Origin: CAYULW01 sp964445815
Lineage (GTDB): Bacteria > Bacteroidota > Bacteroidia > Flavobacteriales_E > Vicingaceae
Direction: 5' to 3'
Assembly (NCBI GenBank): GCA_964445815.1
Contig: CAYULW010000003.1
Span: 124,001 to 188,000, forward strand
DNA: 64,000 nucleotides
This document shows, one piece after another, positions 44,601 to 53,139 of the stretch (positions are counted from its first letter, which is position 1; every line of letters begins with the position of its first letter). Made by a program: the position numbers and the translations under genes. A model generated the notes under the pieces. The model ran no database searches, had not been told where the DNA came from, and was given only the letters and a program-made list of their open reading frames with translations.

Positions 44601-47002
44601 TTAGCAATAGCAACAGGAGTAGGTCTAACTGCAGCAGCAGCTTTTTCAGCTAAAGTAAAGTAATCTCCATCTGCAAGGGTAATTCCTGTAAATGAAACCG
44701 TATTATTTCCGGCATTATATGATCTTCCTGTTTCTTGAATACTTGTTCCACCATTAGAAAAATCACCATCTACGTTTTCAATATAGACAACATAATCATT
44801 TCCATCTGTAGCAAAATCGTTGGCTCCTAAATAAAAAGTTAAATCAACTGTTCCGGGAGAACCTGTAACATCTGCTCGCCAAACTCTTGTCCACCTTTGA
44901 GCGGCATCAGTGCCAACACTAGAGCTAGCACTAAAGTTCCCCCCATCATTCCCAACTAAAACATACTCACCATTGCTTAAAGCGGAAGCATTGCTGATTT
45001 CTAGGGAATCAATATGACTTCTCGCCTCTGTATGACTTCCATCCGATTCTTGACCAATACCAAATACGCCGTTACCATGAGTTGATTTATAATTGAATAA
45101 ATTTTGTTCTGCCGTTAAATCATATTTTGATGCTAAATAGTTAGCCACAATCTTTCGTTGGGCGGAATTAAGCAATTCATTGTAAACGATAATTTCAGCC
45201 ATTTCTCCATTGAAATAGTACTGGTATGACCCATTTAAAAATCGAGCCCCAACGGTATTGTTTGTATTTGAAATAAATCCTGTACGGTTTCCGGAAGAAG
45301 TTCCATTATTACTATACAAAGAGATAGCCGTAGAGGAAACAGCCTCAGAGCTAGTGTACATATAAGACAAAGCATAACTTTGAGGGCTACCTTTGGCAAC
45401 AAATCCACCCGGATATTCTGCTCTCATTGTACCATTATTAAAACTGATATGATGGTTATCTGTGGCTACAACACTTTGAAGAGAAGAACTTGAAGGATTT
45501 ACCACGGCAAAAATAGTTGCAGCTGTTGCAGTATTTTCAAAAGCATGCTCAAGATAATCATCTGTACCGTCAAAGCTGATTGCAGGTAAACCATTAACTT
45601 GATTGGTTAGATAGGTGGGTTGATTTGATGCGGTAGCTTGGTCAGCATCAATTTGATTACCAGAAACATCAGTCCAAGAACTCACAGGATCACTATTGGT
45701 CAAATTTAATTGTGAAGCATCTAACCAAATGTCCATATTACTAGTGCCTCCAACACCACCAGGTCCGTTAGCAATAGCAACAGGAGTAGGTCTAACTGCA
45801 GCAGCAGCTTTTTCAGCTAAAGTAAAGTAATCTCCATCTGCAAGGGTAATTCCTGTAAATGAAACCGTATTATTTCCGGCATTATATGATCTTCCTGTTT
45901 CTTGAATACTTGTTCCACCATTAGAAAAATCACCATCTACGTTTTCAATATAGACAACATAATCATTTCCATCTGTAGCAAAATCGTTGGCTCCTAAATA
46001 AAAAGTTAAATCAACTGTTCCGGGAGAACCTGTAACATCTGCTCGCCAAATTTTTGTCCACCTTTGAGCAGCATCAGTGCCAACACTAGAGCTAGCACTA
46101 AAGTTTCCGCCATCATTTCCAACTAAGACATACTCACCATTACTTAAAGCGGAAGCATTGCTGATTTGTAATGAATCAAATCCTCTAGAACTTGTATGAC
46201 TTCCATCCGATTCTTGGCCTATACCAATCACATCATTCCCATGAGTTGATTTGTAATTGAATAAATTTCGCTCCGCTGTTAAATCATATTTTGATGCTAA
46301 ATAGTTGGCCACAATTTTTCGTTCGGCAGAATTAAGTAATTCATTGTAAACGATAACTTCTGCCATCTCTCCTTGAAAGAAGAAATTATATGCGCTGCTA
46401 ACAAATCGAGCTCCAATTGAATTGTTAGTATTGGAGGTAAATCCTGTACGGTTTCCGGAAGAAGTTCCATTGTTACTATACAAAGAGATAGCCGTAGAGG
46501 AAACAGCCTCCGAGCTAGTGTACATATAAGACAAAGCATAACTCTGAGGACTGCCTTTGGCAACAAATCCACCCGGATATTCTGCTCTCATCGCACCATT
46601 ATTGAAACTGATATGATGGTTGTCTGTGGCTACAACACTTTGAAGTGAAGAACTTGAAGGACTTGTCACAGCAAAAACAGTAACAGCTGTAGCATCTATG
46701 GCAGAGGTAAATTCCATGCGATCATCTGTTCCATCGAAACTTATTGCAGGTAAACCATTTACCTGTCCTGTAAGATATAAAGGTTGATTGGAACCAGTGG
46801 ACTGCGCTGCATGATTGTTATTGCCGGAAACGTCTGTCCAGGAACTCACAGGGTCATTGTTGGTTAAACTTAACCTAGACGCATCTAACCATACGTTCAC
46901 GTTACTGGAACTTCCAACTCCACCTGGACCATCCTGAGCAATAACTGGGTATATGGCTAATAAAAATTGGGCACTAAGTAATAAACTTACAATTCGTCGC
47001 AT
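41672..47002 (-). CDS. Large secreted LamG-like repeat protein with T9SS type A sorting domain
   Basis: A protein of 1,776 residues with a signal peptide (RRIVSLLLSAQFLLAIYPVIA, then QDGPGG). Three repeats of about 389 residues start near residues 23, 411 and 800. Each has a concanavalin/LamG-like domain (NVWLDAS, WTDVSGN, LPAISFDGTDD, GEMAEVIVYNELL, RKIVANYLASKYDL) and a second module (GIGQESDGSHT, SNGEYVLVGND, RVWRADVTGSPG, DGDYFTLAE). After residue 1174 come a filament-like region (DWNSVSTWNCNCIPGS) and a segment of the type usually before T9SS tails (LTFDEADK). The CTD holds ISIYNTNGQLIV, ELSGIYLIQIKSND and KTISL. It probably acts at the surface, perhaps binding glycans. The PID-CTERM-like gene follows 39 bases downstream. 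Confidence 0.88.
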   Translation of the reverse strand: MRRIVSLLLSAQFLLAIYPVIAQDGPGGVGSSSNVNVWLDASRLSLTNNDPVSSWTDVSGNNNHAAQSTGSNQPLYLTGQVNGLPAISFDGTDDRMEFTSAIDATAVTVFAVTSPSSSSLQSVVATDNHHISFNNGAMRAEYPGGFVAKGSPQSYALSYMYTSSEAVSSTAISLYSNNGTSSGNRTGFTSNTNNSIGARFVSSAYNFFFQGEMAEVIVYNELLNSAERKIVANYLASKYDLTAERNLFNYKSTHGNDVIGIGQESDGSHTSSRGFDSLQISNASALSNGEYVLVGNDGGNFSASSSVGTDAAQRWTKIWRADVTGSPGTVDLTFYLGANDFATDGNDYVVYIENVDGDFSNGGTSIQETGRSYNAGNNTVSFTGITLADGDYFTLAEKAAAAVRPTPVAIANGPGGVGGTSNMDIWLDASQLNLTNSDPVSSWTDVSGNQIDADQATASNQPTYLTNQVNGLPAISFDGTDDYLEHAFENTATAATIFAVVNPSSSSLQSVVATDNHHISFNNGTMRAEYPGGFVAKGSPQSYALSYMYTSSEAVSSTAISLYSNNGTSSGNRTGFISNTNNTVGARFLNGSYQYYFNGEMAEIIVYNELLNSAQRKIVANYLASKYDLTAEQNLFNYKSTHGNGVFGIGQESDGSHTEARSHIDSLEISNASALSNGEYVLVGNDGGNFSASSSVGTDAAQRWTRVWRADVTGSPGTVDLTFYLGANDFATDGNDYVVYIENVDGDFSNGGTSIQETGRSYNAGNNTVSFTGITLADGDYFTLAEKAAAAVRPTPVAIANGPGGVGGTSNMDIWLDASQLNLTNSDPVSSWTDVSGNQIDADQATASNQPTYLTNQVNGLPAISFDGTDDYLEHAFENTATAATIFAVVNPSSSSLQSVVATDNHHISFNNGTMRAEYPGGFVAKGSPQSYALSYMYTSSEAVSSTAISLYSNNGTSSGNRTGFISNTNNTVGARFLNGSYQYYFNGEMAEIIVYNELLNSAQRKIVANYLASKYDLTAEQNLFNYKSTHGNGVFGIGQESDGSHTEARSHIDSLEISNASALSNGEYVLVGNDGSGFTTSASAASNITEHWDRVWRADVTGSPGTISMEFFLGANGFAAISDYILIIDSDGDFSSGATIHTTGLSYNASNNSISFTGVSLTDGDYFTLAEAVDETSAQAGDWNSVSTWNCNCIPGSTENAIINHAVTISGNQSISDLTIGSSGSLTFSSNETLSIHGNMTVQGTFSSATGTIEAVNASGSQSFNSTSSSIFEFYNLTVNNNSGLNVQSGGWAVQNNLQVSSGGMDVTGTDSVVLYSTASATSQILQSMSNAFTGNFTVRRFIRAGSSRYSNLSAPTTSATVADLDDDLYLSGVGGNDADVLGSGGSVFRSVSRWDSPTDANVPLTTTASALSQGVGYDVYLDVSQPTITDTAIDFVGVPTSGSITVQVDSGWNLVGNPYHSFIDFGALTSTGLSSTYYIFSTINARYEALTSADPIAPEQAFWVTKSTAGSVNLTFDEADKLNSNSPSFLRRRAVEEFTLELQSLENNYANLLKVRFDPMASNGLDENDAWYLASPVKEVPGIYAKLNQTDKNLMINSLNAWDESHKIAIEVYAGTDGQYSINGENISSVYDNYNCVYLYDNAEKKAIDLSVEPNYVFYTSAGTHPRFDLLFSNSLTECEKLMDNQSIVQNIKDHISLRSSFGNWYIDYEFTNNDNQQLEISIYNTNGQLIVSPNRIGVNGAGNYKLDGLNELSGIYLIQIKSNDQVISKTISL
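43776..44883 (-). repeat. 1108-bp near-perfect tandem repeat, copy A
   Basis: Compared by eye, this segment is identical to 44943-46050 at an offset of 1167 bp (389 codons). It encodes most of the third LamG-like repeat of the secreted protein. The more N-terminal repeat (46100-46980) has diverged. Confidence 0.88.
44943..46050 (-). repeat. 1108-bp near-perfect tandem repeat, copy B
   Basis: Second copy of 43776-44883, spanning the second LamG-like repeat. The first mismatches outside the block are at 46051 (T versus C) and just below 44943. Confidence 0.88.
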
Positions 47003-47398
47003 TTCTAATGTGTTTAAGATGGTAAAAATAGGATATTTTACTCTAATATTCTATAAGTTTTTCTATTAAGCTTTATGCATAATTAAGTCTTTAACGAAAT
47101 TTTTTTCTAGAAGGTTTCAACTCATATTCTAGTGATTTAAAAATCAATTCCATATTTATTCAATTACGATACTTCTGAAAGTACTTGATTAAGCGTAATT
47201 TATTTCAGTTTTGGAGACTTATATTTTAGCAAAATGGCATCTTTGAAGCCATTTGAATCTTGTCTCAAGATACTTAACACATTATAATGAGGCATTGAAG
47301 AAATGCTAAAATTAGAGTAATTTATTGCGAAGATTATTTTGACTTAGAATTGTAAGCTTCAAAAATCGTTTATTTGTGACGATTTCTAAAAGTAGTAG
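47003..47398. other. Intergenic region between divergent surface-protein and exopolysaccharide genes
   Basis: AT-rich, 396 bases, without a convincing gene. It must carry the promoters of the LamG-like gene (leftward) and the tyrosine kinase (rightward). For the leftward gene TATTTTTA, one mismatch from the -7 consensus, lies about 25 bases before the ATG. A 7-bp hairpin (AAATGGC at 47232 with GCCATTT at 47248) is the only clear secondary structure. Confidence 0.5.
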
Positions 47399-49753
47399 AT
47401 GAGTCAAAATACCCTACCTTCCTTTCAAATTGATCCTAAAGTTCTGCTGATTTACATTTTACGTTATTGGTATTTGTTGTTAATTGGTGTTTTAGGAGGA
47501 GTGTCTTACGCATATTACCAAGTTCGTTATACACCTCAGACATATTACGTTGATTCAAGAATGTTAGTTAAAGATGAGTATTCGTCATGGGGGCAAGAGT
47601 ATTTTCTACCGGGAATGGAATTGGTAAGTGAGCGGAATCGCTTAATTAACGAAATAGGAATAATAAGATCATTTCCATTACTGGAGCGTGTTGCAAAACA
47701 ATTAGATATCCCTTTTTCGTACTACAAAGTAGGTAATATAAAAACTACTGAAATGTATCCATATAGTGAGTTTAATTTGGAATTAGTAGAAGGCGTTTTA
47801 ATGCCCTCTGAATATTATATTTCTTTCCCTAAGAAAGGGTATTATCAAATCAATTTAGAGAAAGACGGTTTTAGTGAAACGGAAATGATTCCAATTCATG
47901 AGTTGCTTATAATAGGAGATTCAAAATATCGCGTGAAAGTTAACTCTCCTGCTGTTTATGAAGATAAGAATTATTATTTTACAATTAACTCAATAGATGG
48001 CTTAACAAGACATTTGCAGAATACTTTTGAAATTGAGGTAGAGAATCAAGAATCTTCTATTCTGATTTTATCTCACCAGGGTCAAGCGCCTGAAAAGTCG
48101 ATTGACTATTTAAACACTCTGATGAGAGAGTACATTCAATGGGGCTTAGACCAGAATAATGAAATTGCAAGTAATACCATTGCATTTGTCGATGTGCAAT
48201 TGCGAAAAATTGCGGATTCGTTGGTGTTAACAGAGCACCGTTTAGAGCAGTTCAAAAAGAAAAACTTTGAGGAACGCATCTTTATACAAGAAGAGGGAAA
48301 CAATATGGAAGTTGTTTTTGATTTGGAAGATGCTTTAACCCAACGTAGTATTCAAAAAGAATATTATGCAGCATTAATCAATACCTTGCAAAAAGAAGAG
48401 TTTACCGCGTTTCCATCGGCTGCCGTATTTGGATTTCAAGATCCAAATATTGATCGAATGATAGATTTATTAGTTGAGGCTCTTGAATTTAAAAAGGAAA
48501 CATCCTTTTCTCAAAAAGACAGCAGTGCAATGTTAAGCAGGGCAGAAAAGACTGTGAATACTTATCGCAAAGACCTTCTTGAAGCAGCTTCTTATAATAA
48601 AAGACAAGTGATAATTTTAATTGATTCATTAAAGGATTTGATTAATAGGGAAGAAAATAAGGTATTAAAGATTCCAAAGGAACAAAGGGAATATTTTAAA
48701 CTATTGCGTGAAAATAAATTATTGACAGACTTATATACTTTTTTACTCAATAAACGTTCAGAAGCAAGTATTGCTCAGGCTTCGAACGTTGCCCAAGCTC
48801 AAATACTCGATTTTGCAGACATGTATCGTGTGAGTTCAGTTGGCCCTAAAACCGCATCTATATACTCTCTGGGAATTGCTGGCGGTTTGGCAATTCCCAT
48901 TATCATTATCTTAATGACTTATTTGATGAATACTCGAATTGTAGATTCATCTGATCTTGAGAAATTGACAAATATTCCACTTTTAGGATCTGTGATGCTC
49001 AAAAAAGACTTAGACAATAATATTATTGTTGCAAAATCTCTAAAATCTGTAATGGCAGAAGCATTTAGAAGTATTAGAACAAAACTTAACTTTATGACAG
49101 TTGGAAATGACTGTGTAAAGGTTTTAGTTACTTCTTCTATTAGTGGAGAAGGTAAAACGTTTACTTCCATTAATTTAGCAGCTATTTATGCTGCTTCAGG
49201 AAAAAAGACAGTTTTGCTAGGGGCAGATCTTCGTAAACCCAAAATTTTTCAAGACTTTGGTCTGAATAACGATATTGGTTTAAGTACATATCTAATCCGT
49301 AAGGCAGACTTAAAAGATGTTGTTCAACCTACCCAGTTTGATAATTTGGATTTGATTTCGTCAGGACCTATTCCTCCCAACCCGGCTGAATTGATTGAAA
49401 GTGCGGCGATGAAGGAGTTGTTTGAGCAGTTAGAAAAAAACTACGATACAATTATTATTGATTCTCCGCCTTTAGGTTTGGTGGCAGATGCTCTTTTATT
49501 GAAAGAATATGCTGACGCTGCACTTTATATTGTGCGCCATAATTACACTAAAAAGCAGTACTTAGAAAATGTTAATAAACTGTATCAAGATAAGATTATT
49601 GGCAATGTAGGTATTGTAGTAAATGCAGTGAAACAAAAAGGGAAATTCGGAGGTTACGGTTACGGTTACGGTTATGGTTACGGTTACGGTTATGGCTATG
49701 GTTATGGTTACGGCTATGGTTATTATTCAGATGATGAAAATAAAAAATCTTAG
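47399..49753 (+). CDS. Wzc-like exopolysaccharide tyrosine autokinase
   Basis: A protein of 784 residues. A membrane helix at about 27-46 (YWYLLLIGVLGGVSYAYY), a long periplasmic Wzz-type coiled-coil domain, and a second helix at about 488-510 (IAGGLAIPIIIILMTYLM) are followed by a BY-kinase domain: Walker A SISGEGKTFTS (about 581), Walker A' LLGADLRKPK, Walker B TIIIDSPPLG (about 685). These proteins control chain length and export of polysaccharide through autophosphorylation of a C-terminal tyrosine cluster. Here that cluster is a run of twelve Gly-Tyr units plus one Tyr, followed by SDDENKKS. No outer-membrane Wza-like export gene is adjacent. It opens the polysaccharide locus. Confidence 0.92.
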   Translation: MSQNTLPSFQIDPKVLLIYILRYWYLLLIGVLGGVSYAYYQVRYTPQTYYVDSRMLVKDEYSSWGQEYFLPGMELVSERNRLINEIGIIRSFPLLERVAKQLDIPFSYYKVGNIKTTEMYPYSEFNLELVEGVLMPSEYYISFPKKGYYQINLEKDGFSETEMIPIHELLIIGDSKYRVKVNSPAVYEDKNYYFTINSIDGLTRHLQNTFEIEVENQESSILILSHQGQAPEKSIDYLNTLMREYIQWGLDQNNEIASNTIAFVDVQLRKIADSLVLTEHRLEQFKKKNFEERIFIQEEGNNMEVVFDLEDALTQRSIQKEYYAALINTLQKEEFTAFPSAAVFGFQDPNIDRMIDLLVEALEFKKETSFSQKDSSAMLSRAEKTVNTYRKDLLEAASYNKRQVIILIDSLKDLINREENKVLKIPKEQREYFKLLRENKLLTDLYTFLLNKRSEASIAQASNVAQAQILDFADMYRVSSVGPKTASIYSLGIAGGLAIPIIIILMTYLMNTRIVDSSDLEKLTNIPLLGSVMLKKDLDNNIIVAKSLKSVMAEAFRSIRTKLNFMTVGNDCVKVLVTSSISGEGKTFTSINLAAIYAASGKKTVLLGADLRKPKIFQDFGLNNDIGLSTYLIRKADLKDVVQPTQFDNLDLISSGPIPPNPAELIESAAMKELFEQLEKNYDTIIIDSPPLGLVADALLLKEYADAALYIVRHNYTKKQYLENVNKLYQDKIIGNVGIVVNAVKQKGKFGGYGYGYGYGYGYGYGYGYGYGYGYYSDDENKKS
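49652..49726 (+). repeat. Hexanucleotide GGTTAC/GGTTAT repeat encoding a (Gly-Tyr)12 tail
   Basis: Twelve consecutive 6-base units, all variants of GGTTAC, GGTTAT or GGCTAT, then one TAT. They encode Gly-Tyr twelve times plus Tyr. The unit length is a multiple of three, so slippage would change tyrosine number without shifting the frame. Confidence 0.95.
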
Positions 49754-49799
49754 CTCTCAAGTATTGCTATTACTTTCAGATATAAATAATTAGAATGTT

Positions 49800-50540
49800 A
49801 TGGAAATTCATCCCATATTAAGAAAGGTTTTAAAATCACAGGAAATCACTGATTTAAATGGTAAGGTTCATAAATTTCGCGGTGGAATTTCTGAAGAAGA
49901 GGCATTGGTTTTGGCTCGGGTTGTTCAGGATACTGATGCTAAGATTTCTATAGAAACCGGTCTTGCTTATGGTGCTTCTGCTATTACTATGTGTGCAGAG
50001 GCTAATAAGCGCCATAGCGACAATATTCATTATGCGGTAGATCCCAATCAACTTGATGAATATGGTGGGGCAGCCATTGCATTGATCAAAGAGGCGGGAC
50101 TTCAAGATCATTTAGTACACTTAAATGGGGCATCGCATGAAAAGCTTCCTGAATTAATTGAGCAAAAGGTTCAAATTGATTGTGCATTTGTTGATGGATG
50201 GCACACTTTTGATTATACCATGATTGATTTCTTTTTGATTGATAAGATGTTAAAAGAAGGAGGACTAATTGCTTTTCATGACATGTATGGACGTTCAAAG
50301 CAAAAAGTGTTACGCTACATTTTAACGCATAGGGATTATGAGATTGCGAAAGAATATCGCATAACTGGAAAATCCTTTGTAAAAACGATGAAATTCTTTC
50401 TTTGGAGATTGTACAAGAGCCCTGCCTTGTTTTTTTCTTGGTTCCATTGGGTATATCAGACGAGAAGCAATTCTGGATTAATAGTACTTCGTAAAAAAAG
50501 CAATTACGAGCCTCCATTTACCTTTTATAAATCATTCTAG
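49800..50540 (+). CDS. Class I methyltransferase (Methyltransf_24-like)
   Basis: A protein of 246 residues. The core is a SAM-binding fold: KISIETGLAYGASAITMCA (motif I with GLAYGAS), HYAVDPNQLDEYGG (acidic residue of strand 2), LPELIEQKVQIDCAFVDGWH and FHDMYGRSKQK. This is the arrangement of the Methyltransf_24 / cephalosporin-hydroxylase-like group, common in polysaccharide loci. The C-terminal 70 residues are aromatic and basic, perhaps membrane-associated (FFLWRLYKSPALFFSWFHW). It may methylate a sugar of the exported glycan. It follows the kinase on the same strand by 46 bases. Confidence 0.8.
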   Translation: MEIHPILRKVLKSQEITDLNGKVHKFRGGISEEEALVLARVVQDTDAKISIETGLAYGASAITMCAEANKRHSDNIHYAVDPNQLDEYGGAAIALIKEAGLQDHLVHLNGASHEKLPELIEQKVQIDCAFVDGWHTFDYTMIDFFLIDKMLKEGGLIAFHDMYGRSKQKVLRYILTHRDYEIAKEYRITGKSFVKTMKFFLWRLYKSPALFFSWFHWVYQTRSNSGLIVLRKKSNYEPPFTFYKSF

Positions 50541-50584
50541 AATTCTAACCCAACTCGGTTTACTGCGTAAAAATGTATTATGAA

Positions 50585-50615
50585 TTTGGTGAAGTCAAAT
50601 ACTGCAGTATTTTTA
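50585..50615 (+). promoter_or_regulatory. Candidate promoter for the flippase gene
   Basis: TTTG at 50585-50588, a 19-base spacer, then TATTTTTA at 50608-50615, one mismatch from TAnnTTTG. It lies 31 bases upstream of the flippase ATG. Confidence 0.45.
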
Positions 50616-50646
50616 GTGTTGGGAACTTAAAGCTAATTGCTAGTTA

Positions 50647-52092
50647 ATGGATCAACTTAGAAAGAAGTCCTTACAGGGAATGGTTTGGTCATTTACCCAA
50701 CAATTTAGTGGGCAAATACTAAGCTTTCTAATTTCCATAGTATTGGCTAGAATTCTTTTGCCTGCTGAGTTTGGACTCATAGGTATGATTGCTGTAATCA
50801 TTGCCATTGGAGGTGCTTTGAAAGATGCGGGCATGTCCCAATCACTTATAAGAACAGAAAATCCGGTCGATTTAGATTATTCCACCGTCTTTTTCATAAA
50901 CCTATTAGCAAGTGCTATTATTTATGTAATCATTTTCTTATCTGCACCTTTTGTTAGTGAATTTTATGGTGAACCCATACTAATTGACTTGATACGTGTA
51001 TTATCTCTTGGTATTGTGGTAGGTGCTTTTAGTTCCGTTCAGCGCACCAAATTGACCAAAGAACTAAATTTTAAAACCCAATTTTTCGTTGAAATGCCCT
51101 CATTGATTGCTAGTGGATCAACAGGTATAATTATGGCATACAATGATTTTGGGGTTTGGAGCATCGTGGCTATGCAATTGGTGAGAAATACCCTGTCTAC
51201 GATTCAATTGTGGATTCATTCGAGATGGGTGCCTAAACGTGTTTTCAGTTTAGAGCGTTTTAAGCATCATCTAAATTTCGGATATAAGTTAACTCTGTCA
51301 AGCATGATCGACGTGTTGTACAATAATTTATTCAATGTCATCATTGGAAAGTACTTCACGTCTTCAGATTTAGGGTATTATACGCGAGCTGAATCAACTG
51401 AAAACTTAGTAGTTCAAAACATAACAGGTGCAGTTCATAAAGTGACTTTTCCTTTATTTTCAGAGATTCAGAACGATAATGCCAGACTGAAAAAAGTCTA
51501 TAAAATGGTTATACAGCAAGTATTGTTTTGGATTGCTCCAATTCTAGTTGGAGCAGCAGTCATAGCTGAACCATTGTTTCGTTTTGTATTTACTGAGAAA
51601 TGGTTGCCGGCGGTGCCAATGTTTCAAATTCTTTGTGCTGTTGGGATCATGTACCCGATTCATGGTTATAATCTTGCTATACTCAATGTAAAAGGCCGCA
51701 GTGATTTGTTTTTGAAACTGGAAATAATCAAGAAAGTAATTGCAGTATCTTGTGTATTTATCGTTCTTCCATATGGGATATTTGCACTGCTATACTTTCA
51801 AGTGGCATTTTCAGTATTCGTTTTCTTTTTAAATACCTATTATTCAAAGAAATTTATTAATTATTCGATGTTTGAACAAATCAAGCACATAAGTCCAATC
51901 CTTATTGTTGCATTGGTTATGGGAGCTGTTTGTTATATACTTGATCAACAACTTATTCATTTTGAGTTGAGTGATTTCTTGCGAATATTAATCGGTGCTA
52001 TAGCTGGACTCATTTCCTATTTTTTATTAGCCATGATGCTCAAGCTGGATCCTTATATGGAGTTCTTAAAAATTATCCGTAAGAAAGGATAA
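50647..52092 (+). CDS. Polysaccharide flippase (Wzx-like, MOP superfamily)
   Basis: A protein of 481 residues, almost entirely membrane helices (12-14 predicted by eye). The start LRKKSLQGMVWSFTQQFSGQ, then SIVLARILLPAEFGLIGMI, is typical of the lipopolysaccharide/exopolysaccharide flippase group of the MOP superfamily, as are RTENPVDLDYSTVFFINL and YYTRAEST. It should flip lipid-linked oligosaccharide units from the cytoplasmic to the periplasmic leaflet. Its presence with a Wzc-like kinase suggests a Wzx/Wzy-dependent pathway, although no Wzy polymerase is recognisable in this window. Confidence 0.9.
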   Translation: MDQLRKKSLQGMVWSFTQQFSGQILSFLISIVLARILLPAEFGLIGMIAVIIAIGGALKDAGMSQSLIRTENPVDLDYSTVFFINLLASAIIYVIIFLSAPFVSEFYGEPILIDLIRVLSLGIVVGAFSSVQRTKLTKELNFKTQFFVEMPSLIASGSTGIIMAYNDFGVWSIVAMQLVRNTLSTIQLWIHSRWVPKRVFSLERFKHHLNFGYKLTLSSMIDVLYNNLFNVIIGKYFTSSDLGYYTRAESTENLVVQNITGAVHKVTFPLFSEIQNDNARLKKVYKMVIQQVLFWIAPILVGAAVIAEPLFRFVFTEKWLPAVPMFQILCAVGIMYPIHGYNLAILNVKGRSDLFLKLEIIKKVIAVSCVFIVLPYGIFALLYFQVAFSVFVFFLNTYYSKKFINYSMFEQIKHISPILIVALVMGAVCYILDQQLIHFELSDFLRILIGAIAGLISYFLLAMMLKLDPYMEFLKIIRKKG

Positions 52093-52227
52093 CTATATGT
52101 TTGCATGTTCTATTTTTGCAACTTTTTATTTGACGTTTAAGTATATATTCAAAGTCATTTTCAAACAATTTGTGATGCTGCGACTCAATAATTCTAACAA
52201 GTATTTTAATACATCTCTGATTAGTGC

Positions 52228-53130
52228 ATGAATAACCCTGTTGTTTCAGTTGCAATGATAACCTATGGTCATGAATCTTATTTGGAACAGGCCATTAGTA
52301 GTGTATTAATGCAAAAGTGTGATGTAGACTTCGAATTAATTATTGCCGATGATTGTTCACCTGATAGAACGACTCAAATTGTACAAAGTATTATTGATAC
52401 ACATCCAAAGGGCAAGGCTGTAAGATACATTAGGCATAAGAATAATAAAGGCGTTGCTAATAATTTTGCATGGGTTTTAGAGCAGTGCAGAGGGGATTAT
52501 ATCGCGATCTGTGAAGGGGATGATTTTTGGGTTGAACCAGATAAATTGCAAAAGCAGTTTAATTTTTTAAAAGACAACCCTGACTTTGCTTTGTGTTCTC
52601 ACTCATCAAATGAAGTGGATGAAAATAACTGTGTATTTGATGTTTCTACTAGGGCTGATGACGTTATTGATTTGAGTGTGGTGTTAAAGGAGGGTTGGTT
52701 TATACGAACAGCCACCATGTTTTTTCGAAGAGAAGTAATTGATGCTGGTATTCCTAGCTTTTTTTATACGGCATACTCAACAGATTACATCTTGCAAGTG
52801 ATGGCACTAAAGCACGGTAAATGCAAATACTTTCCCGAAGCCATGTCAGCTTATAGAACTCATGCAGCCGGATTTTCAAACATATCTACTGAGCTTTTGG
52901 TCAGGCGGCAACAGATGATTATCCCACTTTTAGATGTTCTTAATAATTATACAGATAATAAATACACTGAAGAGATTCGTATTCATCAAACACGTATAAA
53001 ACAAGATGTCAGTGCAAATTTGGTTCGCTATCCGTTTCTGATAACTTCTTTAGGGTTAATTTTTTACATTAAGAATTTTCACCTCATTCTATTTCTGAAA
53101 AGTTTATTGAGGCGATTTAATTCCAAATAA
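52228..53130 (+). CDS. Family 2 glycosyltransferase
   Basis: A protein of 300 residues with the GT-A fold: VVSVAMITYGHESYLEQAIS, LIIADDCSPDRTTQI, GVANNFAWVLEQCRGDYIAI, and the metal-binding acidic motif in CEGDDFWVEPDKLQKQ. The C-terminus ends in a hydrophobic, basic stretch (GLIFYIKNFHLILFLKSLL) that may hold it at the membrane. It should add one sugar to the repeat unit; donor and acceptor cannot be read. It is 135 bases from the flippase; a TATTTTTG -7-like box lies in that gap but without a good -33 partner. It ends 9 bases before the convergent formyltransferase. Confidence 0.88.
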   Translation: MNNPVVSVAMITYGHESYLEQAISSVLMQKCDVDFELIIADDCSPDRTTQIVQSIIDTHPKGKAVRYIRHKNNKGVANNFAWVLEQCRGDYIAICEGDDFWVEPDKLQKQFNFLKDNPDFALCSHSSNEVDENNCVFDVSTRADDVIDLSVVLKEGWFIRTATMFFRREVIDAGIPSFFYTAYSTDYILQVMALKHGKCKYFPEAMSAYRTHAAGFSNISTELLVRRQQMIIPLLDVLNNYTDNKYTEEIRIHQTRIKQDVSANLVRYPFLITSLGLIFYIKNFHLILFLKSLLRRFNSK

Positions 53131-53139
53131 GGTCTTGTT

